NCBI RefSeq assembly: GCF_028368975.1
Contig: NZ_JAQNDM010000002.1
Location: forward strand, 6,876,425 to 6,940,424
DNA: 64,000 bases
From: Stigmatella ashevillena
Lineage (GTDB): Bacteria > Myxococcota > Myxococcia > Myxococcales > Myxococcaceae
Direction of reading: 5' to 3'
Part shown: piece after piece, positions 52,802 to 62,988 of the stretch
How positions within the stretch are numbered: position 1 is the first letter of the stretch
How the letters are laid out: each line of letters begins with the position of its first letter
Made by a program: the position numbers and the translations under genes
The notes under the pieces: model-generated
What the model saw: only the letters and a program-made list of their open reading frames with translations
What the model was told of the DNA's origin: nothing
Database searches by the model: none

Positions 52802-53827
52802 ATGCCGCTGACTCCCTCCGAGCGCCAGGACAGGTTCCACGCGGCGTTCCTGGGGCTCGCCATCGGGGATGCCCTGGGGTTTCCCCTGCGGGGTGTTCCT
52901 CCGGCGAGCCTCACGCGGCTCACCCACCTGGCGGATGACTTCGCCCCGCGTCCGCGCGGCAAGTTCGCCAAGGGGCAGTTCTCCGACGACACGCAGATGC
53001 TCCTGGCTGCCAGCGAGAGCGTCATCCGCGAGGGCAAGGTGGATGGGCGCAGCGCCGCGGCGCACTTCGCGTGGCTGTGGCAGGAAGGCGTCATCCTCCA
53101 GCCGCCCAAGGGGCTCTCCGAGGCACTCCAGCGGCTGGCCGGGGGCTCGCCGTGGATGAGCGCCGGGGCGCCGCTGGGCCTCAAGTGTCCCTCGGTGCTC
53201 AGCCGGGCCATGGTGGTGGGCCTCTTCGAGGGCCGCCGCGCGCGCCTGCCCCATGATGCGGGCGTGCTCTCGGTGGTGACGCACAAGGATCCCACCTGTG
53301 CCGCCGCGGCCGCCGCGTTCGCGCAGGCGGTGGCGCTGGGCATGGAGGAGGAGGCGCTCACGGCGGCGGCCTTCTGCGAGTCCCTGGCGCTGGCGGCAGC
53401 GGTGCACGACAAGACGCTTGCGGAAGAGCTGCGGCACCTGCCCCGGCTGCTCACGTGGGATGTCTCCCGCGCGCTGGGCGCGCTGCGCAAAGTGGGCGTG
53501 CCGCGCTCGGAACTCGTGGGGGTGGACGGGCTGCCGTCACACGTGGTGCCCGTGCTGCTCACCTCGCTGTACGCGACGCTGAAGATGCCGCACGACTTCC
53601 GCGAGGCGGTGGCGCTGGTGCTGCGCTGCGGCGGCGAGGTGGACGTGGCCGCGGCGGTGACGGGCGCGCTGCTCGGGGCCCACCTGGGCACGCGGGCCCT
53701 GCCGGCACGGCTGCGCAAGCAGGTGCTGTACGCGGAGAACCTGCTGGACACGGCGGATCGCCTCTTCCAGGCCCGGCAGGTGCGCGAGACGCTCGTCACG
53801 GCGCTGGCCCTGCACCGCCGGCGCTGA
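52802..53827 (+). CDS. ADP-ribosylglycohydrolase family protein
   Basis: This 341-residue protein of the DraG/ARH family removes ADP-ribose from protein side chains in known members. The N-terminal AFLGLAIGDALGFPLRG and the first metal site GQFSDDTQMLLA are normal. The second metal site, usually GGDxDT, reads CGGEVDVAAAVTGALLG, so both key positions differ (Asp to Glu, Thr to Val). It may have altered metal binding or activity. It is probably monocistronic. Confidence 0.85.
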   Translation: MPLTPSERQDRFHAAFLGLAIGDALGFPLRGVPPASLTRLTHLADDFAPRPRGKFAKGQFSDDTQMLLAASESVIREGKVDGRSAAAHFAWLWQEGVILQPPKGLSEALQRLAGGSPWMSAGAPLGLKCPSVLSRAMVVGLFEGRRARLPHDAGVLSVVTHKDPTCAAAAAAFAQAVALGMEEEALTAAAFCESLALAAAVHDKTLAEELRHLPRLLTWDVSRALGALRKVGVPRSELVGVDGLPSHVVPVLLTSLYATLKMPHDFREAVALVLRCGGEVDVAAAVTGALLGAHLGTRALPARLRKQVLYAENLLDTADRLFQARQVRETLVTALALHRRR

Positions 53828-53985
53828 GCCTGGCTGCTCCCAGCACGCCCTCCGTCCAGGGCGAGTAGGCAGGCAGCCCACGGGACGCGGTTCGGGCGGA
53901 CTTCTCCATACACCGGTCCCTCCCCACCTTCCATCCAGGGCGGGGCCCCTGACGCGGTGGGACGCGGTGGGGGCTCCTGTGAAGC

Positions 53986-54405
53986 ATGGGAGGCGGAGAC
54001 GTGGACCTCGAATCGGAACGCCTGGAGCGAAGCCAACTGGAGACGCTGACCACCGCCGAGCTCATTCGGCACGCCTTTGCGGAAGCAAGGCTGCTGGTGA
54101 AGGCGGAGGTCCTGCATGCCAAGAAGGAACTGCGTGAGGAAGTGAAGGCCGCGCGAACCGGCGGCATCCTGTTGGGAGCCGCCCTGGTCCTGGGGCTCTG
54201 TGGGCTGGCGGCCCTCTTCGTCGCGCTGGGGCTGGTGCTGCCCGTGGCCTCCTCGCTGGGCGTGCTGCTGGTGGGGGTGGCCATCCTGCTCATCGCCGGC
54301 GGGCTGGCGTGGTTTGGCAAGAAGAAGCTGCCCACGAAGCCCCTGAACCACACCCAGGAGCGCCTCAAGGCGGACTTCGACATGGCGCGGGAGACACTTC
54401 AATGA
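53986..54405 (+). CDS. Phage-holin-superfamily (Actinobacteriophage holin-like, PF07332) membrane protein
   Basis: This is a 139-residue protein. TTAELIRHAFAEARLLVKAE then VLHAKKELREEVKAA forms an amphipathic helix, followed by two transmembrane segments (about 56-80 and 82-104) and a short basic tail. Chromosomal members of this family are thought to act in envelope stress or as membrane anchors, not in phage lysis. The start is ATG 53986, or GTG 54001, which has a better GGAGGCGGAG site. It overlaps the DUF3618 gene by ATGA. Confidence 0.8.
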   Translation: MGGGDVDLESERLERSQLETLTTAELIRHAFAEARLLVKAEVLHAKKELREEVKAARTGGILLGAALVLGLCGLAALFVALGLVLPVASSLGVLLVGVAILLIAGGLAWFGKKKLPTKPLNHTQERLKADFDMARETLQ

Positions 54406-54884
54406 ACGAGCGTGATTCGCTGGTGACGAAGGACGAGCCGACGCACGTCCTGTCCAGCCAGAGCGCGCGGGAGCAGGTGGAGCACACCGCCGATCGCATC
54501 CGCGACGAGCTGTTGCTGACCCTCGGAGAGCTGGAGCGGCGGCGGGAGCGCGTGATGGACGTGCGCTACCAGGCCTCGCAGCACCAGGGCTTTCTCATCG
54601 GGGTGGGCGTGGCCGCCGTCACGCTGGTGGGCTTGGGCGTGGGCATTGGCGTGTGGCGCGCGCGCCACCGGGATCAGCTCCTCGCGAAGAAGCGGCGGCT
54701 GGCCGTTCAGCGCGCGTGGCAGAACCCAGATCGGCTGGCCACCCGTGCTGAGCACAGCCCCTTGAGCGTGGAGATGGGGCGCAAGCTCGTCCTCATCTTC
54801 GGCACGGCCCTGGCCACCGCGGTGGCCAAGAATGCCGTTCAGGGGCTGGTGCCCCAGCGCAGCGTCGCGCCCGCGAAGAAGTGA
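54402..54884 (+). CDS. DUF3618-like membrane protein
   Basis: This is a 160-residue protein. Residues 22-45 (SAREQVEHTADRIRDELLLT, LGELERRRERVMDV) fit the DUF3618 motif, followed by a hydrophobic segment (about 65-85) and a basic region, then a second hydrophobic stretch (LVLIFGTALATAVAKNAV). DUF3618 genes commonly follow holin-like PF07332 genes, as here, and the start overlaps the previous stop by 4 bp. The pair probably forms a membrane complex. Function is unknown. Confidence 0.8.
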   Translation: MNERDSLVTKDEPTHVLSSQSAREQVEHTADRIRDELLLTLGELERRRERVMDVRYQASQHQGFLIGVGVAAVTLVGLGVGIGVWRARHRDQLLAKKRRLAVQRAWQNPDRLATRAEHSPLSVEMGRKLVLIFGTALATAVAKNAVQGLVPQRSVAPAKK

Positions 54885-54890
54885 GCCCGC

Positions 54891-56480
54891 TCAGGCCACC
54901 TGGTAGCGCGCATCGAAGGGGGTCGGCCCCTCGGTGCGCGACACCCCATGGTCCGGATTGGCCGCCAGGTGCTCCAGCACTTGGAAGACCGTCTCCACCT
55001 CGTCCGGCGCGCTGATGGCGGTGGCCAGCTCCTCTGCCGTCTTCGCCTGGCCCCGCTTGCCGCGCAGCTGGGAGAGCACCTTGCGCTGCAGCTCCAGCAC
55101 GGTCCCAGCGGCCTTCTTACCCGCCTCGACGCCGGGCTGGTGGTAGGCGTTGATGTGGACGAGCTGGGCGTACAGGCCCACCGCGCGCTCATAGAGGGCG
55201 ATCAGGGCGCCCAGCGTGCGCGGGCTCACGTCCGGGACGGTGAGCAGGATCGACTCGCGGTCCTTCTCGTAGAGGGCGCGGCGCGTGCCCAGCAGGAAGC
55301 CCACCAGATAGTCCCCGCTGGTGGCATCCTCCTCGACGTCCTGGGAGGGGCCCTCCCGGTCCTTGAGCACCTCCACGAAGGTGACGAAGAAGTTGTGCAC
55401 CCCCTCGCGCAGCTGCTGCACGTAGGCGTGCTGGTCCGTGGAACCCTTGTTCCCGTAGACGGCGAGGCCCTGGTTGACCACCTTGCCGTCCAGCGACAGC
55501 TCCTTGCCCAGCGACTCCATGACGAGCTGCTGGAGGTACTTGGAGAGCAAGAGCAGCCGGTCCTTATAGGGCAGGATGACCATGTCGTGGGTGCCGCGCC
55601 CGTTGCCGGCGTGGAACCACATCAGCGCGAGCAGCGCCGCCGGGTTGTGGGCCAGCTCCCGCTGCCGCGTCTGCCGGTCCATTTCCCGCGCGCCCGTCAA
55701 GAGCCCATCCACGTCCAGCCCCTGGAGCCGCGCGGGCAGCAGGCCCACCGTGGAGAGCACCGAGGTGCGTCCGCCGATCCAGTCCCACATGGGGAAGGTG
55801 CGCAGCCAGCTGTTCTTCTTCGCGTACCGGTCCAACTCGCTGTTGTCGCCCGTGACGGCCACCGCGTGCGCGCTGAACTCGAGCCCGCGCGCCTTGTAGG
55901 CCCGCTCGGCCTCCAGCATGCCGTTGCGCGTCTCCTTCGTTCCACCCGACTTGCTGATGACCAGGGTGAGCGTCTCCGGCAGCTTGTCTCCCACCTGGGC
56001 GAGCACCCGGTCCATGCCGTCCGGGTCCGTGTTGTCGAAGAAGAACAGCTTCATCGGGTCCGCGGGCCCGCCCAGCGCGTCCGCCACCAGTTGGGGCCCC
56101 AGCGCCGAGCCGCCAATGCCGATGACCAGCAGTTGCGTGAAGCGCTCGGCCGTCTGCGGGCCGATCCGCCCCGCGTGAATCTCCTCGGCGAACCAGTGCA
56201 CGTCCGCCAGCGTGTCGCGGATGGCCCGGCCGATCCCCGCCTCGGGGGACAGCTCCGAGGCGCGCAGCCAGTAGTGGCCCACCTGGCGCTTCTCGTCCGG
56301 GTTGGCGATGGCGCCCTTCTCCAGCTCCTCCATGGCGTCGAAGGCCGCCTTGAGCGGCTCGCGCATTCGGTCCAGGAAGGCCTCGGTGAACTTCATCCGC
56401 GAGATGTCGAGCGAGAAGCCCAAGGACGGGCTGACACACAGATAACGCTTGTACCGCTCCCACAGCTCCCGCTGGCTCAT
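54891..56480 (-). CDS. pgi: Glucose-6-phosphate isomerase
   Basis: This 529-residue enzyme interconverts glucose 6-phosphate and fructose 6-phosphate. ATG 56480 follows GGAGG. Landmarks are [20 protein letters not shown], the [20 protein letters not shown] segment, signature [16 protein letters not shown] and [17 protein letters not shown] with the catalytic His. Length is normal for bacterial Pgi. It is convergent with the DUF3618 gene, with 6 bp between the stops. Confidence 0.97.
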   Translation of the reverse strand: MSQRELWERYKRYLCVSPSLGFSLDISRMKFTEAFLDRMREPLKAAFDAMEELEKGAIANPDEKRQVGHYWLRASELSPEAGIGRAIRDTLADVHWFAEEIHAGRIGPQTAERFTQLLVIGIGGSALGPQLVADALGGPADPMKLFFFDNTDPDGMDRVLAQVGDKLPETLTLVISKSGGTKETRNGMLEAERAYKARGLEFSAHAVAVTGDNSELDRYAKKNSWLRTFPMWDWIGGRTSVLSTVGLLPARLQGLDVDGLLTGAREMDRQTRQRELAHNPAALLALMWFHAGNGRGTHDMVILPYKDRLLLLSKYLQQLVMESLGKELSLDGKVVNQGLAVYGNKGSTDQHAYVQQLREGVHNFFVTFVEVLKDREGPSQDVEEDATSGDYLVGFLLGTRRALYEKDRESILLTVPDVSPRTLGALIALYERAVGLYAQLVHINAYHQPGVEAGKKAAGTVLELQRKVLSQLRGKRGQAKTAEELATAISAPDEVETVFQVLEHLAANPDHGVSRTEGPTPFDARYQVA

Positions 56481-56618
56481 CGTTCCTCCGCACACCGAGT
56501 ATCTCGCTGTCCTAGCGCTTCGCCCCCAGCGGGAAAAGGCGCCTGACACGTTCCTTGCGCGAAGGTAGGGGAGCGTCCGACATGAACCTTCCCTGGGGGA
56601 CGGGCTGAACCCCGGATT

Positions 56619-57500
<882 letters not shown>

Positions 57501-57511
57501 GGGAGACCTCT

Positions 57512-58171
57512 CTAGGACTGGGCGCGGGACTGCCGCCGGTGCCGGGTGAAACTGCGGTGGACGAAGCGGATGAGCACCTGCCGCATTCGCCGCAGGGCGG
57601 GGTGGTGGGGCCGGGCCACGCGCGCGATGGCACCCCCTTGCACCGCGTCGATGATCAGCTCGACGACGGCCTCGAAGTCCGGGTGCTCGGCGGCCTCGGG
57701 GAACAGCCCGCGCGCCACGCGCACGAGGTTGTTGCGGTGGGGGCCCTCCACGGTGGCCAGCGCCGCTTGGAACTCGGGCTCCGTGCGGGCCGCCACATAC
57801 AGCTCGACGGCGGCCAGCATCTCCGGGCGCTCGAAGACGGCCCACAACATCTCCACCGCGGCGCCAATGCGATCCCGCCCACTGGGCAGTCCCCCATAGC
57901 CGGCGAGGTAGTCCTGGATGAGCCGGGGAAAGAGGTGCTCGACGGCGGCCACCAGCAGCTCCGCCTTGGTCTCGAAGTGGGTGAAGATCGCGCCCTGGGA
58001 AACGCCCGCCCGCCGGGCGACCTCGACCGTGGTGAGCCGCGCGTAGCCCTGCTCGACCAGCACGCCAATGGTGGCATCCAGCAGCCGCCGACGCGTCTCT
58101 TCGCGCCGCTCCTGTTGGGTGCGGCGTGAGCGCGCCGTGGCTTCTTCCGCAGATGCCTTTCGCGGGGGCAT
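57512..58171 (-). CDS. TetR family transcriptional regulator
   Basis: This 219-residue regulator has an N-terminal helix-turn-helix (TRRRLLDATIGVLVEQGYAR, LTTVEVARRAGVSQGAIFTH, FETKAELL) and a helical ligand domain. It is first in an operon with the sterol desaturase and probably represses it and itself. A palindrome 27-40 bp before its ATG is a likely operator. The inducer may be a lipid; this is inference. Confidence 0.92.
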   Translation of the reverse strand: MPPRKASAEEATARSRRTQQERREETRRRLLDATIGVLVEQGYARLTTVEVARRAGVSQGAIFTHFETKAELLVAAVEHLFPRLIQDYLAGYGGLPSGRDRIGAAVEMLWAVFERPEMLAAVELYVAARTEPEFQAALATVEGPHRNNLVRVARGLFPEAAEHPDFEAVVELIIDAVQGGAIARVARPHHPALRRMRQVLIRFVHRSFTRHRRQSRAQS

Positions 58172-58198
58172 GAGGGGATTGTAACGTCACATATAAAA

Positions 58199-58212
58199 AG
58201 TGACCAGTCACT
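58199..58212. promoter_or_regulatory. TetR operator-like palindrome
   Basis: AGTGACCAGTCACT has arms AGTGAC/GTCACT around a 2-bp centre, in AT-rich flanks (ATATAAAA and TATATGG), just upstream of the tetR start. TGAC(N2)GTCA operators are common for TetR proteins. Confidence 0.6.
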
Positions 58213-58371
58213 ATATGGAGAAGTGCTCAAGGGTGTAAGAGAAGCTTGCCGCGATGCGGCATGGCAGCGGACAAGGGCAGGCTCTGGACGGTGGTAGGCC
58301 GGCCTGGCGCGAGCGAAAAAGTCACATGGAATAGGCTCTGCACTTCCCTCCGTTGAGAGGCAGCCCTACAC

Positions 58372-59145
58372 ATGATCCTTTCAACCCTCCTGGTCCTTGC
58401 GTCCGTTCCAGCGGTTTCCCCCAACACCCTCTCGGAGGTCCCGGAAGTCGGTGTCCCGTTTGCCTGTGGGCGTATCCACACGGTGAGCCAGGGGCACGAC
58501 ACGGGCAGTCACAAGTCCAACGACACCTATGCCTGGGACTTCCGCATGTCCGAAGGCACACCCATCGTCGCCGCCAAGGATGGCGTGGTGCGCATGGCGC
58601 GCGGTGACAGCACGGAAGGGGGATGTGATGAGAGGTACGCCCCCCAGGCCAACTACGTCGTCATCTCCCACGTGGATGGATTGGAGACGCAGTACCTCCA
58701 CTTCAGCGCGGTGGTGGTGAAGCCCGGCGAGCAGGTGAAGCAGGGACAGCTCATTGGGTTCTCGGGAGCGACGGGCTGGTCGTGTGGCCCGCACCTGCAC
58801 TTCAAGGTGGCGCGCCAGACGGGGCGGGGGTGGAACAACCCCTCCATTCCCGCGCGGATTGTCGGCTACGGAGATCCGGTGCGTGACACGCGCGTGGCGG
58901 CGCCGCTGTGCCGCGAGTCGCGCGACAACATGGTGGCCGCGCAGGACCGGTCCCGCGCGGGCGAGGCGGTCGTCGCGCTCTCACCGTCGGAGGAGGCTCA
59001 GCAGTCCGCGAGCGGCCTCCCGCCCGGGGCGAAGGCTGTCCTCGACAGCCTCTCCGAGGCGCCCGCTCAGGGTGGCGAGGGTCTGCGTAAACCGGTCCTT
59101 CCCCGCTCGGTGAGCGGCACGGCCAGCGCCCGTGAGACTCGCTGA
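58372..59145 (+). CDS. M23 family (LytM) metallopeptidase
   Basis: This 257-residue exported endopeptidase acts on peptidoglycan cross-links or bacterial proteins. A signal peptide (MILSTLLVLASVPAVS) leads to the M23 domain (about 27-170). It contains GSHKSNDTYAWDF (His47 and Asp51 as zinc ligands), YVVISHVDGLETQYLHFS and GPHLHFKV (His141, His143). The catalytic set is complete. The last 55 residues are disordered-looking, and 165 bp of the gene overlap the end of the convergent GTPase gene. Confidence 0.88.
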   Translation: MILSTLLVLASVPAVSPNTLSEVPEVGVPFACGRIHTVSQGHDTGSHKSNDTYAWDFRMSEGTPIVAAKDGVVRMARGDSTEGGCDERYAPQANYVVISHVDGLETQYLHFSAVVVKPGEQVKQGQLIGFSGATGWSCGPHLHFKVARQTGRGWNNPSIPARIVGYGDPVRDTRVAAPLCRESRDNMVAAQDRSRAGEAVVALSPSEEAQQSASGLPPGAKAVLDSLSEAPAQGGEGLRKPVLPRSVSGTASARETR

Positions 59146-60684
59146 GGCCAGCAGCGCCCCGGCCCCCGCGAGCAGGACGAAGAGCGCGCCCGCGTTGAGG
59201 AAGTAGTCCCCGCCCAGCAAGGGGCCCTCCACGTAGGCGCGCACCACGCGGTACCCCACGTGCCCCAGCAGTGCGAACAGGGGCAGGTTGATGAGCGGCA
59301 GCACCCCCCAGCGGGCCACGCGCCACCAGCCCGCAACGGCCTCGGCGATCGCCGTGGTGACGGTGTAGCGCCAGGTCTGGGCGCGCGCTGCTTGCAGCTC
59401 CGCCAGCAGCGCTGGTGTATCGGGAAGCCCGAGCATTCGAGGATCCAGCCCGCTCGCATGCGAGAAGGCGCGGGCCTCGGTGAGCGCGGCGCGCGCGGCG
59501 GCCTCCACCGTGAGGTCGTCCTCGAAGGGCTCCACCACCAACGTCTCTGCGGCCCGGGCCCGGGTCTTGTCCCGTACGGCGTCCAGTGCGGTGGAGGCGG
59601 CCGCCACCGCCAGCCCCACGGGGAGGCTTTGCCGGGCGAACAGGGCCGCCGCGCCCATGCCGCCCGTTCCCCAGGGAGACAGGCGCAGGCCCCAGGCAGC
59701 CGGACCCCAGAAGCGGCTCGCGGCTTGTCGGCGCACTTCGGCGGCGAGGTGGCCCTGGGCCAGGGTCAGGCGCGTGTCGAAGTCCTTGATCAGCCCTTCA
59801 CTGGCGCGGCCCAGCCCCGTCTCCAGGGCGGCGCGGGTGCGGGACAGCACCGCTTCGGTCTCCTTGAGCGCGGCGTCCACGCGGGTGGCCACCTCTTCCA
59901 GGGCGCCGAGCGCGTTGCTCCGGCGCACCCGGGAGGCCACCGCCTGGGTGGCCAGCTCCCGGAGGTGGAAGAGGAAGGTGCCGAATTCACCCGAGACATC
60001 CTTTCCGTCGCGGGCCGCACGGGCGCTGATGGCGAAGGCGGGGACCTGCTCCTGGGCCAGGTCGAACTGCTCGGAGGTGAGTCGGCGGGCCTGGGCCTTG
60101 AGCGTCTCTCTGGAGTCCGGCGACAGCTCGTCCGCGAAGTTGACGAGCAGGACGAGCGCCCGGCGCTGGGCAAACCCGGCGAGGAACTCCACCTGGGTGG
60201 CTTCGGCCACGCTGCCGCGGTGCATCACCACGAGGGCCACATCCGCCAACTCCAGCGCGGCGCGAGCCACCTCGCGGTGGGCGGTGGCCACGCTGTTGAG
60301 GTCCGGAGTGTCGATGAAGATCTGGCCAGACCAGAGACCATGAGCCCCGGCCGCATAGCGCACGACGGCAAGGCCCGCGCGCTCCAGGGGCCCCAACTCG
60401 GCGTCAGAGGGGGCGAAGACGGTGGCAGTGGTGCTGGTCGGGCGGTTCTCGCCCTCGCGGGAGAGAGACTGTCCGGCCAAGGCATTGAGCAGGGTGGACT
60501 TGCCAGCGCCCGTGGCCCCCACGAGGGCGACGGTGAGGGGCGCGTCCTTGCGAGCGACTCCCCGGGCATAGTCTTCGCGCAGCCGCTCCAGCCGGGAGGC
60601 ATGTGGCGCGAGTGCTGGCAGCGTCTGAGCGCTGGTGAGCAGGCGGTGAAGGGCTTCAGGGTCGGGCAGGTTCGTCGCGTCCAC
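58981..60684 (-). CDS. Dynamin-like / YfjP-type GTPase with C-terminal membrane segments
   Basis: This is a 567-residue GTPase. The G domain has G1 GATGAGKST (56-64), switch region RPTSTTATVFAP, G3 FIDTPDLNS and G4 LVNFADE (in place of NKxD). A long helical region (about 250-350) follows, then hydrophobic segments at about 345-365 and in the last third (GVLPLINLPLFALLGHVGYR, AGALFVLLAGAGALLASASL). It probably assembles on the inner membrane for remodelling or repair, as dynamin-like proteins do. Exact role is unknown. Confidence 0.82.
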   Translation of the reverse strand: MDATNLPDPEALHRLLTSAQTLPALAPHASRLERLREDYARGVARKDAPLTVALVGATGAGKSTLLNALAGQSLSREGENRPTSTTATVFAPSDAELGPLERAGLAVVRYAAGAHGLWSGQIFIDTPDLNSVATAHREVARAALELADVALVVMHRGSVAEATQVEFLAGFAQRRALVLLVNFADELSPDSRETLKAQARRLTSEQFDLAQEQVPAFAISARAARDGKDVSGEFGTFLFHLRELATQAVASRVRRSNALGALEEVATRVDAALKETEAVLSRTRAALETGLGRASEGLIKDFDTRLTLAQGHLAAEVRRQAASRFWGPAAWGLRLSPWGTGGMGAAALFARQSLPVGLAVAAASTALDAVRDKTRARAAETLVVEPFEDDLTVEAAARAALTEARAFSHASGLDPRMLGLPDTPALLAELQAARAQTWRYTVTTAIAEAVAGWWRVARWGVLPLINLPLFALLGHVGYRVVRAYVEGPLLGGDYFLNAGALFVLLAGAGALLASASLTGAGRAAHRAGKDRFTQTLATLSGRLGEAVEDSLRPGREAARGLLSLLRR

Positions 60685-60823
60685 GTGGGGCGAGCCTCAC
60701 CGAGACGCGCGTCCAAGGCCAGCGTTGGATGCGGCGAGCTTCCGCCACCGTGCACTCCGGTGGCCCACGGCGACGTCCGATTCTGGCGAGCGGCCGGTGC
60801 CGGGATGCGGTTAATTGCAGCCC

Positions 60824-62308
60824 ATGGCCACCCACGACACGCTGGATCAGGACCTCTGCCACCGGGCCCTTGTGGGGCGAGATGCCCGGTTCGACGGCCG
60901 CTTCTTCGTCTGCGTCAAGACGACCCGCATCTATTGTCGCCCGGTGTGCCCCGCGCGGACGCCGAAGCGGGAGAACTGTGCCTTCGTTCCCAGCGCGGCC
61001 GCCGCCGAGGCCCTGGGGTATCGCTCCTGCTTGCGCTGCCGTCCGGAGTCGGCCCCGGGGACGCCCGCGTGGGCGGGGACCGAGGCGAGCGTGGCCCGGG
61101 CCCTGAAGTTGATCGACGAAGGTGCCCTCGACGAGGGCTCGGTCGGACAGCTCGCCGCGCGGTTGGGCATGGGCGAGCGGCAGCTTCACCGGGTCTTCGT
61201 GAGGCACCTGGGCGCGAGCCCCCAGGCGGTGGCGAGCAACCGGCGGTTGCTGGTGGCCAAGCAGCTCATCACGGAGACCCGGCTGCCGTTGAGCGGCGTG
61301 GCGGCCGCGGCGGGCTTCCGGAGCCTTCGCCGCTTCAATGACGCCGTGCGGATCGCCTACCAGCGAAGTCCGAGCGAGCTGCGCCGCTCCTCCCAGGATC
61401 CTCACGCTCAGGCTCCCGCGGCCATTTGCCTGCGCCTGAGCTATCGCCCACCGTTCGACTGGGAGGGGGTGCTCACCTACCTCGCTGGGCGGGCCCTTCC
61501 CGGCATCGAGAGGGTGGAGGCGCAGGTCTACCGCCGGACTTACCGGCTTGGTGACAGCACGGGGATCCTCGAGGTGTCGCACCAGCCCGAGCGCAGGGCG
61601 CTGTCGGTTCGAATCGAGGGAGAAGGCCCTCTCCCCGTGCGCCCGCTCGTGGCGAGGGTCCGCAGGCTGTTCGATCTGGACGCGGATCCCGCGGCGCTGG
61701 CCCTGGCGCTCGGAGGAGATCCCCTCATCGGACCTCGCCTCGCGCGCGCGGGCGGAGTGCGTGTTCCCGGCGCCTTCGAGCCCTTCGAGCTGGCGGTCCG
61801 CGCCATCCTGGGCCAGCAGGTGTCCGTGAAGGGTGCCACGACGCTCGCGGGGCGGGTGATTCAGCGCTGCGGAACACCAGCCCCCCGGACGCGCGACGGG
61901 CTGACCCATCTCTTTCCCTCTGCGCAAGCGCTGGCCCAGGCGGACCTGTCCGGGCTTGGGCTCACGGGCGGACGCATCGTGGCGCTGAAGGGCTTGGCGG
62001 CGGCGTGTGCCGCGGGCACGTGTGACTTGAGGCCGGGCGCGAGCCTGGAAGACAGCGTCGCTCGGCTCGTCGCACTGCCGGGGATCGGCGAGTGGACCGC
62101 GCACTACATCGCTTTGCGGGCACTGGGAGAACCCGACGCCTTTCCCGCGTCGGACCTGGGGCTGCGCAAGGCCGCGGGAGGTGGCACCGTCATGGCGGCT
62201 CCCGCGCTCGAGCGGATGGCGGAGGCCTGGAGACCCTGGCGCGGCTACGCGGCGCTGCTGCTCTGGACAGAACCCTTTCCTGCCGTGGCCGTGAGCACGG
62301 CCGCTTGA
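60824..62308 (+). CDS. alkA: Ada-AlkA fusion: AraC-type regulator and DNA-3-methyladenine glycosylase II
   Basis: This 494-residue protein combines three modules. The Ada zinc domain has Cys38, Cys42, Cys69 and Cys72 (IYCRPVCP, SCLRC) at exactly the E. coli Ada positions, so it can sense methyl phosphotriesters. An AraC helix-turn-helix follows (about 82-185). The AlkA part (about 200-490) has the helix-hairpin-helix LPGIGEWTAHYIALRAL and the catalytic Asp in FPASDLGLRKA. It senses DNA alkylation, activates repair genes and excises 3-methyladenine. ATG 60824 is chosen over TTG 60815. The ogt gene follows 15 bp downstream. Confidence 0.93.
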   Translation: MATHDTLDQDLCHRALVGRDARFDGRFFVCVKTTRIYCRPVCPARTPKRENCAFVPSAAAAEALGYRSCLRCRPESAPGTPAWAGTEASVARALKLIDEGALDEGSVGQLAARLGMGERQLHRVFVRHLGASPQAVASNRRLLVAKQLITETRLPLSGVAAAAGFRSLRRFNDAVRIAYQRSPSELRRSSQDPHAQAPAAICLRLSYRPPFDWEGVLTYLAGRALPGIERVEAQVYRRTYRLGDSTGILEVSHQPERRALSVRIEGEGPLPVRPLVARVRRLFDLDADPAALALALGGDPLIGPRLARAGGVRVPGAFEPFELAVRAILGQQVSVKGATTLAGRVIQRCGTPAPRTRDGLTHLFPSAQALAQADLSGLGLTGGRIVALKGLAAACAAGTCDLRPGASLEDSVARLVALPGIGEWTAHYIALRALGEPDAFPASDLGLRKAAGGGTVMAAPALERMAEAWRPWRGYAALLLWTEPFPAVAVSTAA

Positions 62309-62323
62309 GCTGAGGACCCACGC

Positions 62324-62842
62324 ATGAAGATCCATCTGACAGAGGCATTGGCCACGGCGCGCCTTCAGACGCCCATCGGCGAGCTGCGGCTTGCCGCGAG
62401 CGATGAAGGCCTTCGCACGGTGTTGTTCGAAACGGATTCGGCAGAGCTCCCGGCGGCGAGGGGCTCTGGAATCGCACGCTCGCATCTGGCGAGTGCCTGC
62501 ACCGCGCTCGAAGAGTACTTCACCGGACGGCGCAAGACGTTCGAGGGGGTGACCTTGGCGGCCCGGGGCACGGAGTTCCAGTGCCAGGTGTGGCGTGCCT
62601 TGAGCCTTCTGCCCTTTGGCCAGACGGTCAGCTACGCGACTCTGGCGCAGCGGATCGGTCGGCCGACGGCTGTACGGGCGGTGGGGCTGGCGAATGGCCA
62701 GAACCCCCTTCCGCTCATCGTGCCGTGCCATCGCGTAATTGGGTCCAACGGCGCGCTCACCGGCTTCGCGGGGGGTCTTCCCGCCAAGAAATGGCTCCTG
62801 GAATTCGAAGGGGCGCTGAGCCCCCGCCTGCTGCCCAGGTGA
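62324..62842 (+). CDS. ogt: Methylated-DNA--protein-cysteine methyltransferase
   Basis: This 172-residue suicide enzyme removes O6-alkyl groups from guanine. The acceptor Cys (about 137) is in PLIVPCHRVIGSNGALTGFA, and the Arg finger and helix-turn-helix are in TEFQCQVWRALSLLPFGQT with VSYATLAQRIGRP. Length is normal. It forms an operon with the Ada-AlkA gene and is probably induced by it under alkylation stress. Confidence 0.96.
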   Translation: MKIHLTEALATARLQTPIGELRLAASDEGLRTVLFETDSAELPAARGSGIARSHLASACTALEEYFTGRRKTFEGVTLAARGTEFQCQVWRALSLLPFGQTVSYATLAQRIGRPTAVRAVGLANGQNPLPLIVPCHRVIGSNGALTGFAGGLPAKKWLLEFEGALSPRLLPR

Positions 62843-62988
62843 GGGAGCATGCACCTGGGAGGGCAGGCACCTACATTCGGGGCAAGGGCTGTAAGTGCCT
62901 GACGGAACAGGGGGGAGGCGAGCGTTTGCCGGTGCCGTGTCACGGCCGCGTTCGCTGGTTCGTCTTCCCGGCGAAAAGGAGCTGAACC

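Noticed and set aside
54948-56546. Long plus-strand frame opposite pgi
   Set aside because: Antisense shadow of pgi, rich in Arg/Gln/His/Leu.
60656-62854. Long minus-strand frame opposite Ada-AlkA and ogt
   Set aside because: Antisense shadow of two genes with complete catalytic motifs.
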